In this document: positions 46,683 through 59,390 of the stretch, one piece after another
Layout: the number at the start of each line of letters is the position of its first letter
How positions within the stretch are numbered: position 1 is the first letter of the stretch
Source: Chamaecyparis obtusa
Lineage: Eukaryota; Streptophyta; Pinopsida; Cupressales; Cupressaceae
Reading direction: 5' to 3'
Length of the DNA: 64,000 bases
Assembly (NCBI GenBank): GCA_027943335.1
Contig: BSBK01008836.1
Span: 434,001 to 498,000, forward strand
Notes under the pieces: model-generated
Told to the model about the DNA's origin: nothing
The model's input: the letters and a program-made list of their open reading frames with translations, nothing else
The model's database searches: none
Made by a program: the position numbers and the translations under genes

Positions 46683-47415
46683 CTGTAAGATCCCTTACTA
46701 ATCCTAGCTCCAATTTGCAACACAGATCTCATTAATTACAGCACTGACATTTTTTCAAGCACTTGGCTGCCGGAATTATCATAATTTCTTAAAAAATATG
46801 CAAGGAAATTATATCAAACAATTTACTGACCTTTCCCTATTCCTGAGAATGATCACTTTGTTTACAGAGCTTGTGTGTTTCGTTTGCAAAATTCACTTCA
46901 TTCAGTAATTACAAACATAAGACAACATATAAACAACCACTTATGTATTCTCTAAATGGTATCACAGTTAACAAAATCACTTTTATTTCCAGAATTCTTA
47001 TTTAATTCATAGAGAACAATTTCAGCACAATTCTATTTTCTAGGAAAGTTTGATCGGGACACTTTAGTGCACCTGTCAATTATACATATCTGCCACCGGT
47101 TTTCCTGAATAGAAAACTGGGCGCTACACTCCCATGATTGCCATATGAACAAAGAATTCATCAATATCTCCTTTGGTCCCCTGCTGCAGTCAAACTATCT
47201 GCATCCATGTCATTATAACGACATTCCACTGTATAAAACAAGTGTGATGTTGAGCCCGACGTTTTATCTCCCATCCTACTCGCTGAGATATGTTGAGTCT
47301 CCACAAATACGACAAACTATGGGTGTAGCCAAACAGAAGACTGTGTGCCCCATGAAATCTCGATTAGCATGTTCAATGAGAAAGAGTTCGTTCGTTACCA
47401 AACTCCCAACTCGAC

Positions 47416-48810
47416 TGTAATGTCCCCTTCTCTGTGTTAAGCCATTTTGGCATTCGTTTAGTCTATCTCCCCATCCGGATAGGCTAATGGCTTCTTTCAG
47501 AGGATGCCAGCCAATCACAGGCTTTAGTGGGTGAATATTTATTATTTGGGATCCTTTTTTCTATAGTTAAGTCACTTTATTGTATAAAGTGAAATTATAA
47601 AAGCTACTTTATGTCTTAAGTTGCTTTATATTAAAAGTAACTTAAAGTGACTTTATGAGAGCATACTTTATCCCACATTGCTTAGTTTTCCATGCTTTCC
47701 CTCACTTTGAGGTTGTAGAGGCGTAAAGTACGCCTTGGGATCAGCACCATGAGATTTATAAATTAAAAAAAGAAATACATCTAGTTGCTCATGCGACTGT
47801 TACATTTTTGAGGACGCAAACCCTTGAGAAATATCTGAGAAGTTGGACGTAGCCCTAGCATCTTGACAATGGTGAGATCATTCAGATTTCACAATGGAGC
47901 TTAAAGGATGAGTTAAGGAACTAAGTTCTATTCATCAATATTCTTGGCATGAAGTGCAGCATTTAAAGGATTCGATATTTCAGTGATTGAAGACATCCAG
48001 TCTTCCATTTCAGAGTGATGTTACCTTTTGAAATCTGCTAATTACTTGGTGATTGACGTGAAATATAGGCCAGTCAAACTGCTAGTATTACCAACGTTAC
48101 ATTCCCTGTGAAAGGGTCTTGACGTGAATGCAGATTGGGAGGAAGGGATTGTCGCTCTAGGTGTCAAGTTAAGCACAATCACAGTGTGTTGTGATTGTCG
48201 GCATACAGGCGGAGAAGGGAGTTGGTTGCATCCACCAGTCACGCCCATTCCATTTGCTGCAATTGCTGGCAATAAGATAGGTGGATTACGGTACCAGTTT
48301 TGGAGACACAGGACGCACAAGAGAACACAACCCAGTCGCATGGTCAAGGTTGGAAGTGACGTGTGCGGGAAGCATCACCGCCACCCTTATAGAGTAGTGC
48401 CCTCCCCGTGCCTCAGGTTACACGCTACAGCCAATTTTCGCTCCAGACACTGCCAGCAAAGGGATTCGCGTGCGCCCAAGATCAGTATATACACATGCAT
48501 TTGGTGATTTTACGTCTGGGTTGAAAACTTGTAAGTTCAAACTTGAAATTTGACTAAGGCTTCTTGTATTTACTGAATATAAATAAGACGTTATCTTTGC
48601 TACGTCTCTTTATTTGGTTAAACTAAATGTTGAAAGGCTCTCAGCATTAGAGGTTTAGATAGATTTTGTTATGTATGCATTTATCTCCACTGATATTGGA
48701 ACTCAAAACAAATGCATATACATCCCTTGCAACAAACTAGACTAGTTCAATCTCTAGAGATCAATATCTTTTAAAGTCACCATTCGGTCCAGGCAATTTA
48801 GGATATCACA
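47416..48810 (+). repeat. Chromovirus 5' LTR
   Basis: 1395 bp from TGTAATGTCCCC to GGATATCACA. A cluster of inverted acttta/taaagt motifs lies at about 47565-47670, with TATA-like attataaaag near 47595. These features probably belong to the promoter (U3) region. Confidence 0.92.
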
Positions 48811-48811
48811 G

Positions 48812-48824
48812 TGGTATCAGAGCC
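48812..48824 (+). promoter_or_regulatory. Chromovirus primer binding site
   Basis: TGGTATCAGAGCC one base after the LTR, an exact match to the usual plant tRNA-iMet site. Confidence 0.92.
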
Positions 48825-48881
48825 TTCAGTCTTGCAAGCCTAGTGGGCCAAATTTTCAATTTGTGGCAATGTTGAGTAGCC

Positions 48882-51800
48882 ATGCATAACAGACATAGAC
48901 CGTACAACTTTAAACATAACAAAGTTGAACAGGAACAACCAGAATCTTTAGTACAGGTTGATATAGAGGATAGTCACACCGAAGCAGACGAGGAGATTGT
49001 ATTCGAGCAAGGTACTTGGGGTATAGGTATGCTTGAGGAGGCAGATAAAGAGGCTAGGGAAACTTTGAGAGCCATACGTGATGGACAGGATCACATTGCT
49101 GATGTATTACATCAGCTTACAGGGGTTATTCAGCAGTTGACAGTAGCACCCAAGAGACCCCCGAGTCGTCACAGTGGTGGAGGCAGTATAGCAGGATCAC
49201 CTAGAGCAGCGAGAGCACCCACTCGTACTCAGATAGGCCCCTTATGCCTACCTCCGCGAAAAATAATGCAGAGGAAGAGGTGGCACAGCTTGAGGCAACA
49301 ACCATTCTTCCAGATAATGTGTTGGCCATGCACGATGAGTGGGATATGCTACCTGATCACGTCAAAGCTGATTTAAGCTTTGTCCAGTATATGGCTCAGA
49401 AGAGAGAGTTTGGTAAGGCTCAATAGGATAGGAGACCCAGGGGTCAAAACGGGGATTTAAAGCATGCAATGAACAAATTAACCCTTCGTACATTTGATGG
49501 CAGCGGTAAGACATCCATGAGAGGTTGGATTCACAAGCTAGACACCTTCTTGACCCTCAAACCCATGTCAGAAACAGAGGCTATTAAGTTTGCAACCATG
49601 CATTTAGAGGGAGCAGCATCTGATTGGTGGCATCATGGTCTTGTCACCCAGGATCATGGGTTGATTACTTCTTATGAGACCTTGAGCACGAAATTGAATA
49701 CCTGTTTTGACAGTAAAGACATTGAGGTTTACTACAGGGAGTTAGCCCAACTGAGACAGAGTGGATCTTTGGACCACTACATTGATGAATTTCAGAGGAT
49801 TTCCATCATGGTTCTTGATATGTCTAAGAAGAGGAAAGTGATGTTTATTGAGGGCCTACAGGATAGATTCAAAGGATTGGTTAGAGTCCTCAAGCCGAGC
49901 ACCTTGGATGACGCTATTAAGTTAGCACATGATTTGGATTCACCTTCATCCATTTTGCAACCACCTAAAAAAACTTTGAAGGGATCCTCTTCATTCCAAA
50001 AGAATAAAAATCAGAATAAGAGTACACCCCCTAGATTGGATTTTGAGACGAGGAATGAAATAAGAAGAAAGAAATTATGCTTCACATGTAGAGTGCTTTG
50101 GACTCCAGACCATAGGTGCCTTGGAAAAGGCAAGATACATTACATTGAGGTGGTTTCCGATGGTGAATGCGCTCAGCAGGAGGGCAGCGATGTTGAGGAC
50201 AGCGATGAGGAGGCTCCGGAAGAGCAATCAACAAAAGGGAAGAAGAGGGAAGCCCCCCGTGAGCAGCCTCCTATTACTTTAGCATCTCTCTCAGGTATTC
50301 CCACATGTCACCCATTTCATCTAAAGGGAGTGGTTAGAGGACAACGAATCATTTGCCTCCTAGACACAAGTGCTACACATAACTTTATCAACACAGGTAT
50401 GGTTTCCTGAAGAGGATTTCAGATAGACAACATTTCTGAGTTTGAGGTAAAGGTTGTCGAGGGAGATTTGTTGAGTTGTACAGGGAAGATTTCAGGACTC
50501 CCAATTCACTTTGGGGATTATCTTCTAGAGGCTGATTTCTACGTCATTGACTTGGATAGTCTTGATGCCATTTTGGGCATGCAGTGGTTATAGACCTTAG
50601 GGAGATACACTATTGATCATAAGCTGAAATAGTTGGAGTTTATGCAGGGTGATCAGCTGATTGTGCTTAAGGCCATGCCAGGTGGCGGATCCCGATTGGT
50701 TTCGGCTCACAGGATGGAGGCCATCATGAGGCACCACGATATGGAGTGGCCAGCCCAGTGTTTCATATCCTCTAAACCCACACCAAATTCAAGGCAGTAG
50801 GTTCACACTGATATTCAGGATGTGCTTGATAAGCACAAATGGGTTTTTGAGGACATCCCTCCAGGTATACCTCTAGACAAGGGCTTTGAGCACATCATTG
50901 AGTTGGAGGGCGCCAAGCCCGTGATCATTACCCCTTATTGTCATCCCAGGCACTATAAGGAAGAAATTGAGAAGACGATTAAGGAGCTTCTAGATATAGA
51001 GCACATTAGGCCCAGTTCTAGCCCCTTTGCTTCTTTAGTGGTTTTGGTGAAGAAGAAGGATGGTACTCTTCACATGTGTATTGATTACTGTGCATTGAAT
51101 AGGAGGACCATCAAGAACAAGTATCCCATTCCCCGGATTGATGAGCTATTAGATGAGTTGCATGAGGCAATATATTTTTTGAAGATAGATCTTCGATCAG
51201 GGTACCATCAGATACATGTTCGAGAGGAGGATGTTCATAAGACAACATTCAGATGTCACTACAGGCACTATGAGTTTCTAGTGATGCCATTTGGGCTCAC
51301 TAATGCACCTGCTATGTTTCAGTCTTGTATGAATCACATATTCAAAAAATAGTTGCGCAAGAGTGTCTTGGTATTCTTTGATGACATATTGGTCTTCAGC
51401 AAGACATGGGAAGAACACTTACGACACTTGGATGAGATTCTTAGCATCATGGAGAGTCAGTCTTCGTTTGCGAAAGAATCCAAGTGCGACTTTGGATTGA
51501 TTGAGATTCTCTACCGAGGGCATGTGATAGGGGTCGATGGAGTTAAGGTTCACCAGGAGAAAATACATGCAATTTGAGATTGGCCACCATCGAGGAATGT
51601 GTCAGATTTGAGGGGTTTCCTTGGATTGTGTTTTTATTACAGGAGCTTCGTTAAGGGATTCTCTCAGACAACAGCTCCCCTCACCAATCTTACTCGGAAA
51701 GGGGCTTTTAGGTGGACAGATGTGGCAGAGGTAGTCTTTGATAGACTTAAGACAGTCATGAGTACTTGTTCGGTTCTAGCACTTCCGAACTTCTTGTGTT

Positions 51801-53656
51801 CATTCATTCTAGAGTGCGATGCTTCAAGGAATGGGATTGGTGCAGTTTTGATGCAGGATAGACATCCCATAGCATTTGAGAGTAGGAAGCTTAAGGACAG
51901 CGAGAGATTGTATTCTACTTATGACAAGGAGATGCTTACCATTATGCATGCCTTGGCTAAATTCAGACAGTATCTAGTGGATGGCAAGTTTACAGTTAAG
52001 ACAAATCACAATAGCCTGCACTACTTCTTGGAACATAAAGAGTTGAACGAAAGACAACAAAAGTGGGTCAATAAAATTCAGGCTTATGATTTTGACATTG
52101 AGTATGTCAAAAGGAGAAATAACATTGTGGTTGATGCACTTTCCAGGAGGCCCCTAGTAGCGACTTGTTGTGCTGTATCAAAGATCTCTGCTGAGTGGAA
52201 ATCTCATTTGCTGGTTGAGTATTCTAAAAATACTCAGGCTTGTCAAATTTTGGATGGTCAGCTTCCGGATAATAGGTACAAGATAGTCAATGATATCATC
52301 TTCTATAAGGATAGGATCTACCTAGTGCCAGGTTCTAAGCTTAAGGCTAAGGTTTTGAGGGTTGTTCATGATGCGCCCATGACAAGACATCCAGGATTTT
52401 TCAAAACTTACAGGTAGGTCAAAGAGAGGTTCTCATGGAAGGGCCTCAAGGATGATGTCCTTCAGCATGTCAGAGAGTCCCAAACTTGTCAATAGAACAA
52501 GTACCAGCACGAGTATCCGGCCGGTTTATTGCAGCCCCTTCCCATTCCAACCCAGAGGTGGGAGGGTATTTCAATGAATTTTATTACTAGTTTTCCGAGA
52601 GTGCAGGGCAGGGATAGCATATTTGTGGTGGTAGACAGACTTGCCAAGTTTGCCCATTTCTTCGCTATCTCAGTAGACTAGTTAGCTTCGTAGGTAGTTG
52701 AATTATTCTTTCGAGAGATTTTTAGGCTACATGGTCTCCCCAAGACCATCGTGAGTGACAGAGACAGTAAGTTCCTCACCACCTTTTGGCAGGAGTTGTT
52801 TAGATTGGCAGGCACCGAGTTGACTCCCAGTACTAGTTACCACCCGCAGACAGATGGCCAGACGAAGATTGTGAACAAGTGGGTGGAAGGTTATCTCCGA
52901 GATTATGTAGTCGGACAGTAGAGAGATTGGGTTAGATGGTTGTATTTGGGGGAGTTTTGCTACAACTCCACCTATCACATGACCACTGGCATGTCACCAT
53001 TGCAGGCTCTCTATGGCAGCGAGCCATTATCATTTATAGACTTGGCTCTTCAGGACAACGGGGCATTGATTGCGAGAGACTGGCTACAAGATCATCAGGA
53101 TATTTTTAAGTCTCTCAAGGAGAACATTTAGAGGGCACAAAATCAGCAAAAGATGTATGCTGATCGGCATCAGACATAGCGGAGCTTTTAGTCACGGGAT
53201 ATGGTTTACCTTCATCTTCAGCCATACAGACAAAGTTCACTGAAGAAGAGTGAGTTAGAGAAGCTCAAGCCCTGATTTTATGGCCCATATCGCATTTCCA
53301 GGAGGGTTGGTGAGGTAGCTTATGAGCTCGAGCTACCAACAGACCGCAGGATCCATAACGTATTTCACATGTCTTGCCTCAAGAAGGCGATTGGGAAGCA
53401 GATAGTCCCTTTAGTTGGATTACCCCCGCTTGACGAGGAAGGTAAATTGGTTTTGGTTCCAACTGAGATGATTGAGATCAGAGAAAGGAAACTGTGGAAC
53501 AGGGCTATCAGAGAGTACTTGATTCGCTGGAAGGACTTACCTATCGAAGACGCCACATGGGAGGGTGAGTCTATTTTGCAACATCCAGCGCTGAGATTGC
53601 TTGAGGGCAAGCAATCCCGGGAAGGGAGGATTGTAATGTCCCCTTCTCTGCGTTAG
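48882..53656 (+). pseudogene. Chromovirus gag-pol polyprotein
   Basis: The gag start at 48882 (MHNRHRPYNF...) shifts frame near 49250. From 49244 a single frame then runs to 53656. Gag core: TFDGSGKTSMRGWIHKLDTF, with knuckle CFTCRVLWTPDHRC. Protease (about 50350): DTSATHNFI, where the usual G of DSGA is [51 protein letters not shown]. RNase H: LECDASRNGIGAVLMQ, DKEMLTIMHAL, with TNHNSL where TDH is usual. Integrase: MNFITSFP (usual first catalytic D is N) and DGQTKIVN (usual E is K). Chromodomain at the C-terminus: EYLIRWKDLPIEDATWEGES (about 53515-53575). Sixteen stops precede the final TAG; none is TAA. The missing catalytic residues fit G-to-A changes. Confidence 0.92.
53619..53631 (+). 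promoter_or_regulatory. Chromovirus polypurine tract
   Basis: gggaagggaggat directly before the 3' LTR. The polyprotein reads across it, and its last codons lie inside the LTR. Confidence 0.85.
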
Positions 53657-55025
53657 GCCATTTTGGCGTTTGTTTAGTCTATCTCCCCATCTAGATAGGC
53701 TAACGGCTTCTTGCAGAGGATGCCAACCAGTCACAGGGTTCAGTGGGCGAATATTTATTATTTGGGATCCTTTTTTCTATAGTTAAGTCACTTTATTGTA
53801 TAAAGTGAAGTTATAAAAGTTACTTTGTCTTAAGTCGCTTTATATTAAAAGTAACTTAAAGTGACTTTATGAGAGCGTACTTTATCCCACATTGCTTAGT
53901 TTTTCGTGCTTTCCCTCACTTTGAGGTTATAGAAGCGTAAAGTACACCTTGGGATCAACACCTTAGATTTACAAATTAAAAAAAGAAATACATCTGGTTG
54001 CTCACGTGACTGGTTACATTTCCGAGGACGCAAACCCTTGAGAAATATCTGAGAAGTTGGACGTAGCCCCAACATCTCGGCAATGGTGAGATCATTCAGA
54101 TTTCACAATGGAGCTTAAAGGATGACTAAAGGAATTAAGTTCTATTCATCAATATTCTTGGCATGAAGTGCAGCATTTAAAGGATTCAATATTTTAGTGG
54201 TTGAAGACATCCAACCTTCCATTTCAGAGTGACGTTACCTTTTGAAATCTGCTAATTACTCGGTGATTGACGTGAAATACGGGCTAGTTCAACTGCTAGT
54301 AATATCAACGTTCCATTCCCTGTGAAAGGGTCTTGACGTGAATGCAGTTTTGGAGGAAGGGACTGTTGCTCTAGGCATCAAGTTAAGCACAGTCACAGTG
54401 TGTTGTGTATTGTCAGCATACAGGCAGAGAAGGGAGTCGGTTGCATACACTAGTTGCACCCATTCCATTTGCTGCGACTGCTAGCAATAAGACGGGTGGA
54501 TTACTGTCCCAGTTTTGGAGACACGGGCCATGCAAGAGAACACAACCCAGTCGCATGGTCAAGGCTAGAAGTGACGTGTGTGGGAAGCATCATCGCCACC
54601 CTTACAAAGTAGTGCCCTCCCCGTGCCTTAGGTTACACGTTGCAGCCAATTTTCGTTCCAAACATTGCCAACAAAGGGATTCGAGTGTGCCCAGGATTAG
54701 TACATACACATGCATTTGGTGATTTTATGTCTGGGTTGAAAACTTGTAAGTTCAAACTTGAAATTTGACTAAGGCTTCTTGTATTTACTGAATATCAATA
54801 AGACATTATCTTTGCTACGTCTCTTTATTTGGTTAAACTAAATGTTGAAAGGCTCTCACCATTAGAGGTTTAGACAGATTTTGTTATGTATGCATTTACC
54901 TCCACCGATATTGGAACTCAAAACAAACGCATATACATCCCTTGCAACAAACTAGACTAGTTCAATCTCTAGAGATCAATATCTTTTAAAGTCACCATTC
55001 AGTCCAGGTAGTTTAGGATATTACA
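53632..55025 (+). repeat. Chromovirus 3' LTR
   Basis: 1394 bp, TGTAATGTCCCC to GGATATTACA, collinear with the 5' LTR. The 3' TSD TCGAC follows immediately at 55026-55030. Confidence 0.92.
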
Positions 55026-55790
55026 TCGACCCCTTCGTTTAAGATCCAGATGTACATCCACGGTGGATCAAATGTGTCCTGCTATGTGGACCACTGTATA
55101 AGACAAAACAATTGAGTCCAAATAAGCACCAATGCTGGATATAAAACAACTTTTGAGGATTCCCGAAAAACTCTTCCTAACGTGTTGATCCACATCTCTG
55201 ACAACAAGGATCAAGTCACAAAGTTCTCTTGCCACCTTGACTTTTCCAGCTCATACGCAGTGAGCATTCCGATGATACACTTATTGCTCTCTTACAACTA
55301 ATCCCACGACCTGGCATCAGGCTTCAAGCTCCATATGCATCGCGGATGCTGGACATGTGTGACATGACAAACAAATACTGACTATAACAAAAACAATTTC
55401 TACTTGTGGCCCCAGGTTCACCTGCATTTGGACAATAATGGCATCGTTTCTGCATTCCAAACGCTTGGCATCATTTGCATAGACTCAAGGATTGTCGATT
55501 AATCTTTAGACTTCACTTAGACCGGATATCTCACTAGCGAAGGTGATATGAATTTCCATTACTTGGAATGGTTATGCGTTCTTCAAATAAAATTTCCAAC
55601 CTCCCCTTCATTATCTAAAGCATCATTCTTAAAGGAAGGGAGTCCCGTAGGAATTCCCGCAAATAAGTTACTCTATAACTATAAGTTTAACAAAAAGCTC
55701 TTAATTAATTATTTAATATTAGTTTATGTTGTAAATACTAATATTAAATAATTAATATTATTTATTTATATTTAGGGACATTACACTCAT

Positions 55791-57161
55791 AATTCAATAT
55801 TGTCGTTGCTTGTTATAACCAAAAATCAAAATATTTGCATACGGTAATTAAACATTCATAAATATAAAATATGACCTTTAACAGAAAACATGAGTTCAGA
55901 ACTTATGTTGAATGAAACCGAAATACAGTCCAACCTTAAGCACCAGCAATAAAGATTGCCCAAAATTTATATCAGGCTCCAGGTACAATCAATTTATTAA
56001 TACCCAGCATTGTGAGTCACTGGTATTAATCATTCAGGGATAACAATTGTCCTGCAAAGGTATCAAGCTCTAATCAGTTTCTTGTTCACAGCGATTGGGT
56101 GCTGATGTTGATCACAGTGATCTCTGGCAAGACAGGTTATCACAACGATAGTCTTCTGGGCTTCTTGTTTCAATTCTAATGTCACTACTTCCAGTATCAC
56201 GCTGCCCTTGATGTGCAGCTGTCCACACTGAGCAGCAGATGAAAATGGTGGCAAGCATTAAACTTAGTCACCTCCGCTAATGAATACAATCAACCCCTGC
56301 ACTGAAGTTTTTCACCCATGGACACTAGACCAGCTGCTAATCCTCCTTTGCAAAGTACTGATAGATATATTGATCACCAACAATAATAGTTATGTGATGG
56401 AAATATTAATCACTAACATTCACCACATATAAGGTCTTTAGTAGAATATTGAAGTCAACCCAAACGTATTTATCCTCGGCGTATGATTCAATATTTGTAT
56501 AAAGATGCCAATAAGAAAATAATAAAATCACGGATCATAAAAATATAGAAAGCCTTTGATAAAGTATTAGAAAGGAGCCGCTTCAATGTCACATTATACT
56601 AAGAGATTATTTTCAAAATAATCATCTCCTTTCTAAAGTTCATGCACAATATTGAATCGGCAATAAATATGAATCCTCAATCTTCCACCACTTAAAGTTA
56701 ATTTTTCTGAACATTCACAATAGCTGCAGCTAGAATATTTTAACTAACTCCACACGGTAAGTATTAAGAATATTATAATCTTCAAACCTTACAAATTTGT
56801 CTCCAATGGAGACTTCACAAATTTGGCACTGATGTAGACTCCATCGTGAATCCGCCCTTCTAGAAGAACCAGGTTTTTCGTCCATCTTTCCTATCGAATT
56901 CCTAAAGGTTTCCGTTTCCAAAAATTCCAAGCTATTTACCAAATCCAAAACATCACCAAGATCCCCCTTATAAAGATCTCCAAGAAGTAGCTAGAAGTAG
57001 GGTCCACTTGGAGAAATATATTAAACAAAGTGACATAATAATATATTAAAATTTAATTTAATTAATTAATATTAAGTTATCATTTAAATATTTCATCTAT
57101 TTTTGACAATTTAATAAAAATCAATTTAATTAATGTCGTCTTAAAAATTGGGGATATTACA
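55791..57161 (-). repeat. Main part of the outer element's 3' LTR
   Basis: Aligns with 59475-60340 (for example aaatatttgcatac.gtaatt and atcagtttcttgttcacagc) and extends beyond it to 57161. On the minus strand it opens TGTAATATCCCCAA. It contains a small insertion-like difference near 56005-56040 relative to the other copy (aatacccagcattgtgagtc). Confidence 0.85.
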
Positions 57162-57178
57162 GTCCTCCCAACCCAAAC
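57162..57178 (-). promoter_or_regulatory. Outer element polypurine tract
   Basis: Complement reads gtttgggttgggaggac, directly inside the 3' LTR. The neighbouring tttgtcctcaagcaatt is shared with the PDS5-carrying element (44372 on), indicating related families. Confidence 0.8.
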
Positions 57179-57468
57179 ATTGTTTGTCCTCAAGCAATTA
57201 TTCTGCACCGCCAATATCCCACACCAGTCGTACGAGAAGCACTATATCACACTGTCACTCCATTCTGTCGCATTCAACATTAATGAAATCTGCAACTCTC
57301 TCATGCAAAAATATTGCTATAGTTATGCTCATCAGCTCTCCTTCCAACAATGTCTCATCATAATCCCACCACTCCATACCCATGTTGTAGACTGAAATAT
57401 GTTGCATACTCATGAGTGTTTGTATTCCACATACTCCAATCTATCTGTCATAGATACATAATAAAATG

Positions 57469-59031
57469 TCATGATAAAGTGTTTGAAAGCTCATGATAAA
57501 ATGTCATACGTAATAAATCACTCGAATCCCTGTTCTCTTTATAGCTTGGAGAATCAATTGGTAAGGCTATCCCTTCATAAACCTCATGATTCTGCACTAT
57601 TGTGATTATCCTTGCTGCTGGTGCTTCATTTGCTAAGGCCTTGAGTATTATCTTCTTCCCTTCTACCATGAACTCCAACTCCATCCGCTGGAAGTCCTGA
57701 ATATACTGCCCAAGAGAATGCAACCCATTGGATTCCTAATATGACGTCGGAATCGACAATCCCTATCACATAGAAATCATCCGTGATGGTGTAGTCATCA
57801 AATTCAACGATCATTTGTAGTACTCTCTAGTTGCATTTCCTCTTCAATCCATCCACCATCATAACATAAAATCCTGAAAATTCTTCAAATGGCAATCCTT
57901 CTCTTGCTACCAAACTCTCACTCCCAAAAAATTGCGAGCTGCACCACTATCCACCAAGCATGTTACTTCTTGTCCATTAACCAATCCTCTAACTTTGAAT
58001 GGCTGATACTTAGGAGCTCCTGAAAGTAAAGTTGTGGCACTATGTACTAAGGCTGCGATATCTTTCTCCTCATTGTCACTTTCTGAAGTATCTTCAATAG
58101 CATCATCAACATCAAAAGTAACTTCAATATAATGCAATTGACCCTTACCTAAACATCTATGACCGGGCACCCATGGCTCATTAGAAGTGAAGCACAATGT
58201 CTTCCTATACAACTCATCCCTACTCACAAAATTGGCTTCTTATTACCTTCCTTACTTTGGGTGGGACTTTGGGCTCCTCTTGTATTAGCTTCTTCTGCTT
58301 GTCCTCATGATTGAATTTCCCCTTAAAGGAAAAGTTGTTTTTAGTCACTGAGTCTTCCAAATCAAAGATTCTTATAATGGCATGTTGTAAGGTATTTGGA
58401 TTAACTGACCTTACAAATCCCTTGAGAGGATCAACTGTAAGGTATTTGGATTAAACGACCTTACAAATCCCTTGAGAGGATCAACTAAGCCTTCAACAAA
58501 TAGAACAATGAGTCTTCTATCTGTTACATATGGAACCATTACTGCCAACCTTTGAAATTCTGCTACATAATTCTCCACCTTGCCCTCTTGTCTCAGCTGT
58601 GCTGCTGTGCTGGGTCTCTAAAATGAACTTCTGTATCTGTCCTATCAAACACCTCAATCAACCTTTGACTGAATTCTTCTACGGTGGAAATAGAGTCATG
58701 CCGTTGGGTCACCATTCCATGATACCTATTACCACCATTCATGAACTACTCCCTCCAAACACAAAGTAGCAAACTTAATAGTCTCCTCTTCACGCATGGG
58801 ATTCAAAGAGAAATATGTATCCAGTTTTTGTAGCCATGACCTTGCTGATGCATTGCTTGACCCGTCAAAATTTGGGCGTGTGATCTTCCCCAAATGATGT
58901 TGAATATCCTTCCTCTCATACCCTTTCCTTCTATACACTCCTTTTGCTTTTAGTCCACAATATTCGGTGAAAGTTACGTCATTCTTAACTGCTTCACTCA
59001 ATGCATGGTATTCAGCATGAAGGTGATCCAT
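57469..59031 (-). pseudogene. Outer element gag and protease remnant
   Basis: Minus strand from 59031: MDHLHAEYHALSEAVKNDVT, then TRPNFDGSSNASARSWLQKL and FATLCLEGVVHEWW, the gag core, broken by stops and frameshifts afterwards. At 58227-57907 a knuckle-like CFTSNEPWVPGHRC (second Cys now Ser) leads into the aspartic protease GQEVTCLVDSGAARNF with its DSGA intact. DVILGIQW (about 57737) ends the protease. LGQYIQDFQRMELEFMVEGK (57715 on) is the spacer that normally precedes RT, but the coding region ends there. A functional copy would assemble particles and process gag but could not copy itself. Confidence 0.82.
58387..58486. repeat. 50 bp tandem duplication in gag
   Basis: 58387-58436 and 58437-58486 differ at two positions (gtaaggtatttggatta...). 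Fifty is not a multiple of three, so the duplication shifts the gag frame. Confidence 0.92.
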
Positions 59032-59390
59032 CTCACTAATCTAATCAGGTTGGCTTTCGCCAACATCTTCATTTGTCAAAAATCTGGCCCTGAATGATTT
59101 GATTGGAACTCTTTCCCCTTCTGCAACTGGCTTTCCTTCATTGGAATTGCTCCTCTCACTCCTATTATTTGCATGCTTATCACCATTTTAATTCTGATTG
59201 AGTCCTCTCAACATTTGCAATACTTTAGATGTTTCAGACATGTTGAGATGAAGCTCTTCAGACCTCCTAAAGAATGCTCTTGCCTCTTCGTCACCTGTGT
59301 CACTCATGGTGCCCTTCTTTTTTTCCCATCTGCTGGTATCTCTGTTCTCTTTCGCTCATCAATCAAATCCCACGGGCTGGCAGGACTTAA

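Larger units (their letters stand above)
47416..55025 (+). mobile_element. Complete Ty3/gypsy chromovirus, 7.6 kb
   Basis: TSD TCGAC on both sides. 5' LTR 47416-48810, PBS 48812-48824, gag-pol 48882-53656, polypurine tract 53619-53631 and 3' LTR 53632-55025. Domain order gag, protease, RT, RNase H, integrase and chromodomain identifies a chromovirus. Nothing large is deleted, but it is dead: one frameshift, 16 premature stops and altered catalytic residues. In the first about 137 LTR bases I count 13 differences, 11 of them transitions. It is the youngest of the three nested elements. Confidence 0.95.
42864..55785 (-). mobile_element. LTR element carrying PDS5-like sequence (minus strand)
   Basis: TSD CTCAT at 42859-42863 and 55786-55790. 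The LTRs are 42864-44349 (3' LTR) and 46684-47415 plus 55031-55785 (5' LTR, split by the chromovirus), each about 1.49 kb. PBS complement actctgatacca lies at 46671-46682. A polypurine tract (complement of gtcctcccgtcccaag) lies at 44351-44366. The 2.3 kb interior has no gag, protease, RT or integrase. Instead it encodes PDS5-like HEAT sequence and a coiled-coil ORF. It needed trans-acting proteins; the outer element shares a similar polypurine-tract region, so related gypsy elements could have supplied them. Confidence 0.88.
46684..55785 (-). repeat. 5' LTR of the PDS5-carrying element, split by chromovirus
   Basis: 46684-47415 and 55031-55785 together reconstruct an LTR collinear with 42864-44349. 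The break falls at TCGAC, which is duplicated around the chromovirus (47411-47415 and 55026-55030). The copy at 43590-43600 reads straight through the site. Confidence 0.88.

Noticed and set aside
48124..48507. 127-codon ORF in the chromovirus LTR (related ORF at 54405-54722)
   Set aside because: Lies wholly in the LTR; the second copy shares sequence only because LTRs are repeats. No coding role is expected.
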